NCBI RefSeq assembly: GCF_048569485.1
Contig: NW_027442238.1
Location: 62,001-126,000 of the forward strand
Reading direction: 5' to 3'
DNA: 64,000 nucleotides
Origin: Anomaloglossus baeobatrachus
Taxonomy: Eukaryota; Chordata; Amphibia; Anura; Aromobatidae
Shown here piece after piece: positions 11,507 to 25,708 of this stretch. The notes under the pieces were generated by a model. The model was given only the letters and a program-made list of their open reading frames with translations, was not told the DNA's origin and searched no databases. The position numbers were made by a program, and so were the translations under genes. Numbering within the stretch: the stretch's first letter is position 1; each line of letters begins with the position of its first letter.

Positions 11507-12897
11507 AACCAGAATTGGTTTGGGCCTCGAGTGGCACCCTGGCCTATGCCGGACACATCTTAGGGAGAGAGAGCGAGAGGGAGACAAACCCACGCCTACA
11601 CAAGACATTTTGTCACCCAAGCCAACCCTTGAAAAGGCTGCTTTGCAGAGCAAAAACAAGAAGAATGGTGCGTTTTGCAGCCGCCGCCCACTGCAATGAA
11701 TCTGAATAACTCCTCCTTTAGGGCGCAAGCAACTCCCCTCCCCCTTGCAGTCTTTCCAATTCACGATACAAAAAGACGGACAGGACAGGTTGCCTGACTT
11801 TCCGTCACTGCCACCCTTTGCCATCCTTACCCGTAGAAAGCCCTTTCATCATCCCCAAACCCTAATCTTTTCCCTTTCCTTCCCAGCCCCCAAACCCTGC
11901 CCTCTGTACCTTTCTCACCACCCGCTTCCCTTCTCCTGTCATCCCCCTACCACCCGGGAAAAAAAGAGATTGCCCCCTCCTTCCACTAGCCCACCCTCCC
12001 ACCCAAAGAACAACTTCTTCTGCGCAGCTTGTTTTCTAGGCAGCAGCGCTATTGTGATGTCATCGGGGGGCATTGTGACAAGCCGCCAGTGTTCCGTCTC
12101 TTCATGTTGTGCACAGTTCAAACGGAAAATACATCAACAGGCAGACTACAGAAAAGCTTACTATCAAAGGTTAGAGGGGGGCTTTCTCAGAGGGCTTTTT
12201 ACAGTTTTTCTATTCCCAATTAGCCGTTTAAGTGTACTTATTGAAAGTAGTAATTCTTTCATAGGCCGCCCTTTCTTAGTATTTGACGTTCCTTATATTG
12301 CGGTATGAGGCTTCGCAGTAGGTTGCAAACATTCATCACCCATGACTGTCCCCAATTGAGCTCAGAAGCTCAATGTCTATCATGACCTCTCTTTTAGAAT
12401 GTCCAAGAGCAAGCAAACTATTCCTCCAGGAGAGGGCGCCAACAGACTACTAAAGAGATCATCATTACTCAAAGAAAACCCCAAAAACCAATGCATGATA
12501 GGAATAAACAGGTAACTTTCTTTGGAGTGGAAGCGGAGAGATCGCACCAGATGCCAATTCTAGATCTTATCACACCTGTGGTCACTGCAGCAGCAGGTGA
12601 ATCCACTTTGTCCAAAAGGGATCTATTCCATTCAATTGCAAATGATCTAGATAAGACAGAGAACTGCAGCACGGGGACATAGCCGAGTTGGTCAGGTTGA
12701 GTGGTGATGAGTTTGCTATTTGGATGAATAAAGAAAGTCAAAAGTGTGAAAGATAAAAAACAAAAGGAGGAAGTGTGAAAAGTGAATGGGCCAAATTGAG
12801 GTGCATATGAAGACGTATGCTTTCTTCCAATTCATTAAATCGGGCTAATATGAATCAGGTGAATTGAGTTCTGCTTTTGGAAACTGGGTTAAGAAGG

Positions 12898-13084
12898 GGT
12901 GCACCGTTCCTGGAGGTACTGCAATACCAGGTCAATGCGTGGAGTGGACAGAGCAAGCTCTTTTTCCATCTCCCTGTTCTAAAAATCCATTTAATATATG
13001 GTCCCCAGATAGGGGACGTATCAGATATTAAACTGATAAGAACAGATACTACACTTGATCTTAGCCAAAAGGCCGAGAAGCGAT
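12898..13084 (-). ncRNA. RNU2: U2 snRNA, copy 9
   Basis: Consensus sequence. 3' box 12870-12884, PSE candidate 13129-13146. Confidence 0.96.
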
Positions 13085-14475
13085 AACCAGAATTGGTTTG
13101 GGCCTCGAGTGGCACCCTGGCCTATGCCGGACACATCTTAGGGAGAGAGAGCGAGAGGGAGACAAACCCACGCCTACACAAGACATTTTGTCACCCAAGC
13201 CAACCCTTGAAAAGGCTGCTTTGCAGAGCAAAAACAAGAAGAATGGTGCGTTTTGCAGCCGCCGCCCACTGCAATGAATCTGAATAACTCCTCCTTTAGG
13301 GCGCAAGCAACTCCCCTCCCCCTTGCAGTCTTTCCAATTCACGATACAAAAAGACGGACAGGACAGGTTGCCTGACTTTCCGTCACTGCCACCCTTTGCC
13401 ATCCTTACCCGTAGAAAGCCCTTTCATCATCCCCAAACCCTAATCTTTTCCCTTTCCTTCCCAGCCCCCAAACCCTGCCCTCTGTACCTTTCTCACCACC
13501 CGCTTCCCTTCTCCTGTCATCCCCCTACCACCCGGGAAAAAAAGAGATTGCCCCCTCCTTCCACTAGCCCACCCTCCCACCCAAAGAACAACTTCTTCTG
13601 CGCAGCTTGTTTTCTAGGCAGCAGCGCTATTGTGATGTCATCGGGGGGCATTGTGACAAGCCGCCAGTGTTCCGTCTCTTCATGTTGTGCACAGTTCAAA
13701 CGGAAAATACATCAACAGGCAGACTACAGAAAAGCTTACTATCAAAGGTTAGAGGGGGGCTTTCTCAGAGGGCTTTTTACAGTTTTTCTATTCCCAATTA
13801 GCCGTTTAAGTGTACTTATTGAAAGTAGTAATTCTTTCATAGGCCGCCCTTTCTTAGTATTTGACGTTCCTTATATTGCGGTATGAGGCTTCGCAGTAGG
13901 TTGCAAACATTCATCACCCATGACTGTCCCCAATTGAGCTCAGAAGCTCAATGTCTATCATGACCTCTCTTTTAGAATGTCCAAGAGCAAGCAAACTATT
14001 CCTCCAGGAGAGGGCGCCAACAGACTACTAAAGAGATCATAATTACTCAAAGGACACCCCAAAAACCAATGCATGATAGGAATAAACAGGTAACTTTCTT
14101 TGGAGTGGAAGCGGAGAGATCGCACCAGATGCCAATTCTAGATCTTATCACACCTGTGGTCACTGCAGCAGCAGGTGAATCCACTTTGTCCAAAAGGGAT
14201 CTATTCCATTCAATTGCAAATGATCTAGATAAGACAGAGAACTGCAGCACGGGGACATAGCCGAGTTGGTCAGGTTGAGTGGTGATGAGTTTGCTATTTG
14301 GATGAATAAAGAAAGTCAAAAGTGTGAAAGATAAAAAACAAAAGGAGGAAGTGTGAAAAGTGAATGGGCCAAATTGAGGTGCATATGAAGACGTATGCTT
14401 TCTTCCAATTCATTAAATCGGGCTAATATGAATCAGGTGAATTGAGTTCTGCTTTTGGAAACTGGGTTAAGAAGG

Positions 14476-14662
14476 GGTGCACCGTTCCTGGAGGTACTGC
14501 AATACCAGGCCAATGCGTGGAGTGGACAGAGCAAGCTCTTTTTCCATCTCCCTGTTCTAAAAATCCATTTAATATATGGTCCCCAGATAGGGGACGTATC
14601 AGATATTAAACTGATAAGAACAGATACTACACTTGATCTTAGCCAAAAGGCCGAGAAGCGAT
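14476..14662 (-). ncRNA. RNU2: U2 snRNA, copy 10 (variant A153G)
   Basis: One substitution in the RNA: plus-strand T to C at 14510, which is A153G in U2, immediately before the 5' strand of stem IV (CCUGG, 154-158). It does not break a stem IV pair. The downstream spacer of the same copy has three close changes (14041, 14053, 14055). 3' box 14448-14462, PSE candidate 14707-14724. Confidence 0.95.
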
Positions 14663-16053
14663 AACCAGAATTGGTTTGGGCCTCGAGTGGCACCCTGGCC
14701 TATGCCGGACACATCTTAGGGAGAGAGAGCGAGAGGGAGACAAACCCACGCCTACACAAGACATTTTGTCACCCAAGCCAACCCTTGAAAAGGCTGCTTT
14801 GCAGAGCAAAAACAAGAAGAATGGTGCGTTTTGCAGCCGCCGCCCACTGCAATGAATCTGAATAACTCCTCCTTTAGGGCGCAAGCAACTCCCCTCCCCC
14901 TTGCAGTCTTTCCAATTCACGATACAAAAAGACGGACAGGACAGGTTGCCTGACTTTCCGTCACTGCCACCCTTTGCCATCCTTACCCGTAGAAAGCCCT
15001 TTCATCATCCCCAAACCCTAATCTTTTCCCTTTCCTTCCCAGCCCCCAAACCCTGCCCTCTGTACCTTTCTCACCACCCGCTTCCCTTCTCCTGTCATCC
15101 CCCTACCACCCGGGAAAAAAAGAGATTGCCCCCTCCTTCCACTAGCCCACCCTCCCACCCAAAGAACAACTTCTTCTGCGCAGCTTGTTTTCTAGGCAGC
15201 AGCGCTATTGTGATGTCATCGGGGGGCATTGTGACAAGCCGCCAGTGTTCCGTCTCTTCATGTTGTGCACAGTTCAAACGGAAAATACATCAACAGGCAG
15301 ACTACAGAAAAGCTTACTATCAAAGGTTAGAGGGGGGCTTTCTCAGAGGGCTTTTTACAGTTTTTCTATTCCCAATTAGCCGTTTAAGTGTACTTATTGA
15401 AAGTAGTAATTCTTTCATAGGCCGCCCTTTCTTAGTATTTGACGTTCCTTATATTGCGGTATGAGGCTTCGCAGTAGGTTGCAAACATTCATCACCCATG
15501 ACTGTCCCCAATTGAGCTCAGAAGCTCAATGTCTATCATGACCTCTCTTTTAGAATGTCCAAGAGCAAGCAAACTATTCCTCCAGGAGAGGGCGCCAACA
15601 GACTACTAAAGAGATCATCATTACTCAAAGAAAACCCCAAAAACCAATGCATGATAGGAATAAACAGGTAACTTTCTTTGGAGTGGAAGCGGAGAGATCG
15701 CACCAGATGCCAATTCTAGATCTTATCACACCTGTGGTCACTGCAGCAGCAGGTGAATCCACTTTGTCCAAAAGGGATCTATTCCATTCAATTGCAAATG
15801 ATCTAGATAAGACAGAGAACTGCAGCACGGGGACATAGCCGAGTTGGTCAGGTTGAGTGGTGATGAGTTTGCTATTTGGATGAATAAAGAAAGTCAAAAG
15901 TGTGAAAGATAAAAAACAAAAGGAGGAAGTGTGAAAAGTGAATGGGCCAAATTGAGGTGCATATGAAGACGTATGCTTTCTTCCAATTCATTAAATCGGG
16001 CTAATATGAATCAGGTGAATTGAGTTCTGCTTTTGGAAACTGGGTTAAGAAGG

Positions 16054-16240
16054 GGTGCACCGTTCCTGGAGGTACTGCAATACCAGGTCAATGCGTGGAG
16101 TGGACAGAGCAAGCTCTTTTTCCATCTCCCTGTTCTAAAAATCCATTTAATATATGGTCCCCAGATAGGGGACGTATCAGATATTAAACTGATAAGAACA
16201 GATACTACACTTGATCTTAGCCAAAAGGCCGAGAAGCGAT
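16054..16240 (-). ncRNA. RNU2: U2 snRNA, copy 11
   Basis: Consensus sequence. 3' box 16026-16040, PSE candidate 16285-16302. A private C-to-T at 16857 (a CpG site) lies about 620 bp upstream. Confidence 0.96.
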
Positions 16241-17631
16241 AACCAGAATTGGTTTGGGCCTCGAGTGGCACCCTGGCCTATGCCGGACACATCTTAGGGA
16301 GAGAGAGCGAGAGGGAGACAAACCCACGCCTACACAAGACATTTTGTCACCCAAGCCAACCCTTGAAAAGGCTGCTTTGCAGAGCAAAAACAAGAAGAAT
16401 GGTGCGTTTTGCAGCCGCCGCCCACTGCAATGAATCTGAATAACTCCTCCTTTAGGGCGCAAGCAACTCCCCTCCCCCTTGCAGTCTTTCCAATTCACGA
16501 TACAAAAAGACGGACAGGACAGGTTGCCTGACTTTCCGTCACTGCCACCCTTTGCCATCCTTACCCGTAGAAAGCCCTTTCATCATCCCCAAACCCTAAT
16601 CTTTTCCCTTTCCTTCCCAGCCCCCAAACCCTGCCCTCTGTACCTTTCTCACCACCCGCTTCCCTTCTCCTGTCATCCCCCTACCACCCGGGAAAAAAAG
16701 AGATTGCCCCCTCCTTCCACTAGCCCACCCTCCCACCCAAAGAACAACTTCTTCTGCGCAGCTTGTTTTCTAGGCAGCAGCGCTATTGTGATGTCATCGG
16801 GGGGCATTGTGACAAGCCGCCAGTGTTCCGTCTCTTCATGTTGTGCACAGTTCAAATGGAAAATACATCAACAGGCAGACTACAGAAAAGCTTACTATCA
16901 AAGGTTAGAGGGGGGCTTTCTCAGAGGGCTTTTTACAGTTTTTCTATTCCCAATTAGCCGTTTAAGTGTACTTATTGAAAGTAGTAATTCTTTCATAGGC
17001 CGCCCTTTCTTAGTATTTGACGTTCCTTATATTGCGGTATGAGGCTTCGCAGTAGGTTGCAAACATTCATCACCCATGACTGTCCCCAATTGAGCTCAGA
17101 AGCTCAATGTCTATCATGACCTCTCTTTTAGAATGTCCAAGAGCAAGCAAACTATTCCTCCAGGAGAGGGCGCCAACAGACTACTAAAGAGATCATCATT
17201 ACTCAAAGAAAACCCCAAAAACCAATGCATGATAGGAATAAACAGGTAACTTTCTTTGGAGTGGAAGCGGAGAGATCGCACCAGATGCCAATTCTAGATC
17301 TTATCACACCTGTGGTCACTGCAGCAGCAGGTGAATCCACTTTGTCCAAAAGGGATCTATTCCATTCAATTGCAAATGATCTAGATAAGACAGAGAACTG
17401 CAGCACGGGGACATAGCCGAGTTGGTCAGGTTGAGTGGTGATGAGTTTGCTATTTGGATGAATAAAGAAAGTCAAAAGTGTGAAAGATAAAAAACAAAAG
17501 GAGGAAGTGTGAAAAGTGAATGGGCCAAATTGAGGTGCATATGAAGACGTATGCTTTCTTCCAATTCATTAAATCGGGCTAATATGAATCAGGTGAATTG
17601 AGTTCTGCTTTTGGAAACTGGGTTAAGAAGG

Positions 17632-17818
17632 GGTGCACCGTTCCTGGAGGTACTGCAATACCAGGTCAATGCGTGGAGTGGACAGAGCAAGCTCTTTTTC
17701 CATCTCCCTGTTCTAAAAATCCATTTAATATATGGTCCCCAGATAGGGGACGTATCAGATATTAAACTGATAAGAACAGATACTACACTTGATCTTAGCC
17801 AAAAGGCCGAGAAGCGAT
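17632..17818 (-). ncRNA. RNU2: U2 snRNA, copy 12
   Basis: Consensus sequence. 3' box 17604-17618, PSE candidate 17863-17880. Confidence 0.96.
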
Positions 17819-19209
17819 AACCAGAATTGGTTTGGGCCTCGAGTGGCACCCTGGCCTATGCCGGACACATCTTAGGGAGAGAGAGCGAGAGGGAGACAAA
17901 CCCACGCCTACACAAGACATTTTGTCACCCAAGCCAACCCTTGAAAAGGCTGCTTTGCAGAGCAAAAACAAGAAGAATGGTGCGTTTTGCAGCCGCCGCC
18001 CACTGCAATGAATCTGAATAACTCCTCCTTTAGGGCGCAAGCAACTCCCCTCCCCCTTGCAGTCTTTCCAATTCACGATACAAAAAGACGGACAGGACAG
18101 GTTGCCTGACTTTCCGTCACTGCCACCCTTTGCCATCCTTACCCGTAGAAAGCCCTTTCATCATCCCCAAACCCTAATCTTTTCCCTTTCCTTCCCAGCC
18201 CCCAAACCCTGCCCTCTGTACCTTTCTCACCACCCGCTTCCCTTCTCCTGTCATCCCCCTACCACCCGGGAAAAAAAGAGATTGCCCCCTCCTTCCACTA
18301 GCCCACCCTCCCACCCAAAGAACAACTTCTTCTGCGCAGCTTGTTTTCTAGGCAGCAGCGCTATTGTGATGTCATCGGGGGGCATTGTGACAAGCCGCCA
18401 GTGTTCCGTCTCTTCATGTTGTGCACAGTTCAAACGGAAAATACATCAACAGGCAGACTACAGAAAAGCTTACTATCAAAGGTTAGAGGGGGGCTTTCTC
18501 AGAGGGCTTTTTACAGTTTTTCTATTCCCAATTAGCCGTTTAAGTGTACTTATTGAAAGTAGTAATTCTTTCATAGGCCGCCCTTTCTTAGTATTTGACG
18601 TTCCTTATATTGCGGTATGAGGCTTCGCAGTAGGTTGCAAACATTCATCACCCATGACTGTCCCCAATTGAGCTCAGAAGCTCAATGTCTATCATGACCT
18701 CTCTTTTAGAATGTCCAAGAGCAAGCAAACTATTCCTCCAGGAGAGGGCGCCAACAGACTACTAAAGAGATCATCATTACTCAAAGAAAACCCCAAAAAC
18801 CAATGCATGATAGGAATAAACAGGTAACTTTCTTTGGAGTGGAAGCGGAGAGATCGCACCAGATGCCAATTCTAGATCTTATCACACCTGTGGTCACTGC
18901 AGCAGCAGGTGAATCCACTTTGTCCAAAAGGGATCTATTCCATTCAATTGCAAATGATCTAGATAAGACAGAGAACTGCAGCACGGGGACATAGCCGAGT
19001 TGGTCAGGTTGAGTGGTGATGAGTTTGCTATTTGGATGAATAAAGAAAGTCAAAAGTGTGAAAGATAAAAAACAAAAGGAGGAAGTGTGAAAAGTGAATG
19101 GGCCAAATTGAGGTGCATATGAAGACGTATGCTTTCTTCCAATTCATTAAATCGGGCTAATATGAATCAGGTGAATTGAGTTCTGCTTTTGGAAACTGGG
19201 TTAAGAAGG

Positions 19210-19396
19210 GGTGCACCGTTCCTGGAGGTACTGCAATACCAGGTCAATGCGTGGAGTGGACAGAGCAAGCTCTTTTTCCATCTCCCTGTTCTAAAAATCC
19301 ATTTAATATATGGTCCCCAGATAGGGGACGTATCAGATATTAAACTGATAAGAACAGATACTACACTTGATCTTAGCCAAAAGGCCGAGAAGCGAT
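19210..19396 (-). ncRNA. RNU2: U2 snRNA, copy 13
   Basis: Consensus sequence. 3' box 19182-19196, PSE candidate 19441-19458. The upstream spacer has a private G-to-A at 20116 (CpG site). Confidence 0.96.
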
Positions 19397-20787
19397 AACC
19401 AGAATTGGTTTGGGCCTCGAGTGGCACCCTGGCCTATGCCGGACACATCTTAGGGAGAGAGAGCGAGAGGGAGACAAACCCACGCCTACACAAGACATTT
19501 TGTCACCCAAGCCAACCCTTGAAAAGGCTGCTTTGCAGAGCAAAAACAAGAAGAATGGTGCGTTTTGCAGCCGCCGCCCACTGCAATGAATCTGAATAAC
19601 TCCTCCTTTAGGGCGCAAGCAACTCCCCTCCCCCTTGCAGTCTTTCCAATTCACGATACAAAAAGACGGACAGGACAGGTTGCCTGACTTTCCGTCACTG
19701 CCACCCTTTGCCATCCTTACCCGTAGAAAGCCCTTTCATCATCCCCAAACCCTAATCTTTTCCCTTTCCTTCCCAGCCCCCAAACCCTGCCCTCTGTACC
19801 TTTCTCACCACCCGCTTCCCTTCTCCTGTCATCCCCCTACCACCCGGGAAAAAAAGAGATTGCCCCCTCCTTCCACTAGCCCACCCTCCCACCCAAAGAA
19901 CAACTTCTTCTGCGCAGCTTGTTTTCTAGGCAGCAGCGCTATTGTGATGTCATCGGGGGGCATTGTGACAAGCCGCCAGTGTTCCGTCTCTTCATGTTGT
20001 GCACAGTTCAAACGGAAAATACATCAACAGGCAGACTACAGAAAAGCTTACTATCAAAGGTTAGAGGGGGGCTTTCTCAGAGGGCTTTTTACAGTTTTTC
20101 TATTCCCAATTAGCCATTTAAGTGTACTTATTGAAAGTAGTAATTCTTTCATAGGCCGCCCTTTCTTAGTATTTGACGTTCCTTATATTGCGGTATGAGG
20201 CTTCGCAGTAGGTTGCAAACATTCATCACCCATGACTGTCCCCAATTGAGCTCAGAAGCTCAATGTCTATCATGACCTCTCTTTTAGAATGTCCAAGAGC
20301 AAGCAAACTATTCCTCCAGGAGAGGGCGCCAACAGACTACTAAAGAGATCATCATTACTCAAAGAAAACCCCAAAAACCAATGCATGATAGGAATAAACA
20401 GGTAACTTTCTTTGGAGTGGAAGCGGAGAGATCGCACCAGATGCCAATTCTAGATCTTATCACACCTGTGGTCACTGCAGCAGCAGGTGAATCCACTTTG
20501 TCCAAAAGGGATCTATTCCATTCAATTGCAAATGATCTAGATAAGACAGAGAACTGCAGCACGGGGACATAGCCGAGTTGGTCAGGTTGAGTGGTGATGA
20601 GTTTGCTATTTGGATGAATAAAGAAAGTCAAAAGTGTGAAAGATAAAAAACAAAAGGAGGAAGTGTGAAAAGTGAATGGGCCAAATTGAGGTGCATATGA
20701 AGACGTATGCTTTCTTCCAATTCATTAAATCGGGCTAATATGAATCAGGTGAATTGAGTTCTGCTTTTGGAAACTGGGTTAAGAAGG

Positions 20788-20974
20788 GGTGCACCGTTCC
20801 TGGAGGTACTGCAATACCAGGTCAATGCGTGGAGTGGACAGAGCAAGCTCTTTTTCCATCTCCCTGTTCTAAAAATCCATTTAATATATGGTCCCCAGAT
20901 AGGGGACGTATCAGATATTAAACTGATAAGAACAGATACTACACTTGATCTTAGCCAAAAGGCCGAGAAGCGAT
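20788..20974 (-). ncRNA. RNU2: U2 snRNA, copy 14
   Basis: Consensus sequence. 3' box 20760-20774, PSE candidate 21019-21036. A C-to-T at 21377 lies in the pyrimidine tract. Confidence 0.96.
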
Positions 20975-22365
20975 AACCAGAATTGGTTTGGGCCTCGAGT
21001 GGCACCCTGGCCTATGCCGGACACATCTTAGGGAGAGAGAGCGAGAGGGAGACAAACCCACGCCTACACAAGACATTTTGTCACCCAAGCCAACCCTTGA
21101 AAAGGCTGCTTTGCAGAGCAAAAACAAGAAGAATGGTGCGTTTTGCAGCCGCCGCCCACTGCAATGAATCTGAATAACTCCTCCTTTAGGGCGCAAGCAA
21201 CTCCCCTCCCCCTTGCAGTCTTTCCAATTCACGATACAAAAAGACGGACAGGACAGGTTGCCTGACTTTCCGTCACTGCCACCCTTTGCCATCCTTACCC
21301 GTAGAAAGCCCTTTCATCATCCCCAAACCCTAATCTTTTCCCTTTCCTTCCCAGCCCCCAAACCCTGCCCTCTGTATCTTTCTCACCACCCGCTTCCCTT
21401 CTCCTGTCATCCCCCTACCACCCGGGAAAAAAAGAGATTGCCCCCTCCTTCCACTAGCCCACCCTCCCACCCAAAGAACAACTTCTTCTGCGCAGCTTGT
21501 TTTCTAGGCAGCAGCGCTATTGTGATGTCATCGGGGGGCATTGTGACAAGCCGCCAGTGTTCCGTCTCTTCATGTTGTGCACAGTTCAAACGGAAAATAC
21601 ATCAACAGGCAGACTACAGAAAAGCTTACTATCAAAGGTTAGAGGGGGGCTTTCTCAGAGGGCTTTTTACAGTTTTTCTATTCCCAATTAGCCGTTTAAG
21701 TGTACTTATTGAAAGTAGTAATTCTTTCATAGGCCGCCCTTTCTTAGTATTTGACGTTCCTTATATTGCGGTATGAGGCTTCGCAGTAGGTTGCAAACAT
21801 TCATCACCCATGACTGTCCCCAATTGAGCTCAGAAGCTCAATGTCTATCATGACCTCTCTTTTAGAATGTCCAAGAGCAAGCAAACTATTCCTCCAGGAG
21901 AGGGCGCCAACAGACTACTAAAGAGATCATCATTACTCAAAGAAAACCCCAAAAACCAATGCATGATAGGAATAAACAGGTAACTTTCTTTGGAGTGGAA
22001 GCGGAGAGATCGCACCAGATGCCAATTCTAGATCTTATCACACCTGTGGTCACTGCAGCAGCAGGTGAATCCACTTTGTCCAAAAGGGATCTATTCCATT
22101 CAATTGCAAATGATCTAGATAAGACAGAGAACTGCAGCACGGGGACATAGCCGAGTTGGTCAGGTTGAGTGGTGATGAGTTTGCTATTTGGATGAATAAA
22201 GAAAGTCAAAAGTGTGAAAGATAAAAAACAAAAGGAGGAAGTGTGAAAAGTGAATGGGCCAAATTGAGGTGCATATGAAGACGTATGCTTTCTTCCAATT
22301 CATTAAATCGGGCTAATATGAATCAGGTGAATTGAGTTCTGCTTTTGGAAACTGGGTTAAGAAGG

Positions 22366-22552
22366 GGTGCACCGTTCCTGGAGGTACTGCAATACCAGGT
22401 CAATGCGTGGAGTGGACAGAGCAAGCTCTTTTTCCATCTCCCTGTTCTAAAAATCCATTTAATATATGGTCCCCAGATAGGGGACGTATCAGATATTAAA
22501 CTGATAAGAACAGATACTACACTTGATCTTAGCCAAAAGGCCGAGAAGCGAT
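22366..22552 (-). ncRNA. RNU2: U2 snRNA, copy 15
   Basis: Consensus sequence. 3' box 22338-22352, PSE candidate 22597-22614. Confidence 0.96.
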
Positions 22553-23943
22553 AACCAGAATTGGTTTGGGCCTCGAGTGGCACCCTGGCCTATGCCGGAC
22601 ACATCTTAGGGAGAGAGAGCGAGAGGGAGACAAACCCACGCCTACACAAGACATTTTGTCACCCAAGCCAACCCTTGAAAAGGCTGCTTTGCAGAGCAAA
22701 AACAAGAAGAATGGTGCGTTTTGCAGCCGCCGCCCACTGCAATGAATCTGAATAACTCCTCCTTTAGGGCGCAAGCAACTCCCCTCCCCCTTGCAGTCTT
22801 TCCAATTCACGATACAAAAAGACGGACAGGACAGGTTGCCTGACTTTCCGTCACTGCCACCCTTTGCCATCCTTACCCGTAGAAAGCCCTTTCATCATCC
22901 CCAAACCCTAATCTTTTCCCTTTCCTTCCCAGCCCCCAAACCCTGCCCTCTGTACCTTTCTCACCACCCGCTTCCCTTCTCCTGTCATCCCCCTACCACC
23001 CGGGAAAAAAAGAGATTGCCCCCTCCTTCCACTAGCCCACCCTCCCACCCAAAGAACAACTTCTTCTGCGCAGCTTGTTTTCTAGGCAGCAGCGCTATTG
23101 TGATGTCATCGGGGGGCATTGTGACAAGCCGCCAGTGTTCCGTCTCTTCATGTTGTGCACAGTTCAAACGGAAAATACATCAACAGGCAGACTACAGAAA
23201 AGCTTACTATCAAAGGTTAGAGGGGGGCTTTCTCAGAGGGCTTTTTACAGTTTTTCTATTCCCAATTAGCCGTTTAAGTGTACTTATTGAAAGTAGTAAT
23301 TCTTTCATAGGCCGCCCTTTCTTAGTATTTGACGTTCCTTATATTGCGGTATGAGGCTTCGCAGTAGGTTGCAAACATTCATCACCCATGACTGTCCCCA
23401 ATTGAGCTCAGAAGCTCAATGTCTATCATGACCTCTCTTTTAGAATGTCCAAGAGCAAGCAAACTATTCCTCCAGGAGAGGGCGCCAACAGACTACTAAA
23501 GAGATCATCATTACTCAAAGAAAACCCCAAAAACCAATGCATGATAGGAATAAACAGGTAACTTTCTTTGGAGTGGAAGCGGAGAGATCGCACCAGATGC
23601 CAATTCTAGATCTTATCACACCTGTGGTCACTGCAGCAGCAGGTGAATCCACTTTGTCCAAAAGGGATCTATTCCATTCAATTGCAAATGATCTAGATAA
23701 GACAGAGAACTGCAGCACGGGGACATAGCCGAGTTGGTCAGGTTGAGTGGTGATGAGTTTGCTATTTGGATGAATAAAGAAAGTCAAAAGTGTGAAAGAT
23801 AAAAAACAAAAGGAGGAAGTGTGAAAAGTGAATGGGCCAAATTGAGGTGCATATGAAGACGTATGCTTTCTTCCAATTCATTAAATCGGGCTAATATGAA
23901 TCAGGTGAATTGAGTTCTGCTTTTGGAAACTGGGTTAAGAAGG

Positions 23944-24130
23944 GGTGCACCGTTCCTGGAGGTACTGCAATACCAGGTCAATGCGTGGAGTGGACAGAGC
24001 AAGCTCTTTTTCCATCTCCCTGTTCTAAAAATCCATTTAATATATGGTCCCCAGATAGGGGACGTATCAGATATTAAACTGATAAGAACAGATACTACAC
24101 TTGATCTTAGCCAAAAGGCCGAGAAGCGAT
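23944..24130 (-). ncRNA. RNU2: U2 snRNA, copy 16
   Basis: Consensus sequence. 3' box 23916-23930, PSE candidate 24175-24192. Confidence 0.96.
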
Positions 24131-25521
24131 AACCAGAATTGGTTTGGGCCTCGAGTGGCACCCTGGCCTATGCCGGACACATCTTAGGGAGAGAGAGCGA
24201 GAGGGAGACAAACCCACGCCTACACAAGACATTTTGTCACCCAAGCCAACCCTTGAAAAGGCTGCTTTGCAGAGCAAAAACAAGAAGAATGGTGCGTTTT
24301 GCAGCCGCCGCCCACTGCAATGAATCTGAATAACTCCTCCTTTAGGGCGCAAGCAACTCCCCTCCCCCTTGCAGTCTTTCCAATTCACGATACAAAAAGA
24401 CGGACAGGACAGGTTGCCTGACTTTCCGTCACTGCCACCCTTTGCCATCCTTACCCGTAGAAAGCCCTTTCATCATCCCCAAACCCTAATCTTTTCCCTT
24501 TCCTTCCCAGCCCCCAAACCCTGCCCTCTGTACCTTTCTCACCACCCGCTTCCCTTCTCCTGTCATCCCCCTACCACCCGGGAAAAAAAGAGATTGCCCC
24601 CTCCTTCCACTAGCCCACCCTCCCACCCAAAGAACAACTTCTTCTGCGCAGCTTGTTTTCTAGGCAGCAGCGCTATTGTGATGTCATCGGGGGGCATTGT
24701 GACAAGCCGCCAGTGTTCCGTCTCTTCATGTTGTGCACAGTTCAAACGGAAAATACATCAACAGGCAGACTACAGAAAAGCTTACTATCAAAGGTTAGAG
24801 GGGGGCTTTCTCAGAGGGCTTTTTACAGTTTTTCTATTCCCAATTAGCCGTTTAAGTGTACTTATTGAAAGTAGTAATTCTTTCATAGGCCGCCCTTTCT
24901 TAGTATTTGACGTTCCTTATATTGCGGTATGAGGCTTCGCAGTAGGTTGCAAACATTCATCACCCATGACTGTCCCCAATTGAGCTCAGAAGCTCAATGT
25001 CTATCATGACCTCTCTTTTAGAATGTCCAAGAGCAAGCAAACTATTCCTCCAGGAGAGGGCGCCAACAGACTACTAAAGAGATCATCATTACTCAAAGAA
25101 AACCCCAAAAACCAATGCATGATAGGAATAAACAGGTAACTTTCTTTGGAGTGGAAGCGGAGAGATCGCACCAGATGCCAATTCTAGATCTTATCACACC
25201 TGTGGTCACTGCAGCAGCAGGTGAATCCACTTTGTCCAAAAGGGATCTATTCCATTCAATTGCAAATGGTCTAGATAAGACAGAGAACTGCAGCACGGGG
25301 ACATAGCCGAGTTGGTCAGGTTGAGTGGTGATGAGTTTGCTATTTGGATGAATAAAGAAAGTCAAAAGTGTGAAAGATAAAAAACAAAAGGAGGAAGTGT
25401 GAAAAGTGAATGGGCCAAATTGAGGTGCATATGAAGACGTATGCTTTCTTCCAATTCATTAAATCGGGCTAATATGAATCAGGTGAATTGAGTTCTGCTT
25501 TTGGAAACTGGGTTAAGAAGG

Positions 25522-25708
25522 GGTGCACCGTTCCTGGAGGTACTGCAATACCAGGTCAATGCGTGGAGTGGACAGAGCAAGCTCTTTTTCCATCTCCCTG
25601 TTCTAAAAATCCATTTAATATATGGTCCCCAGATAGGGGACGTATCAGATATTAAACTGATAAGAACAGATACTACACTTGATCTTAGCCAAAAGGCCGA
25701 GAAGCGAT
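25522..25708 (-). ncRNA. RNU2: U2 snRNA, copy 17
   Basis: Consensus sequence. 3' box 25494-25508, PSE candidate 25753-25770. The downstream spacer has a private A-to-G at 25269. Confidence 0.96.
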
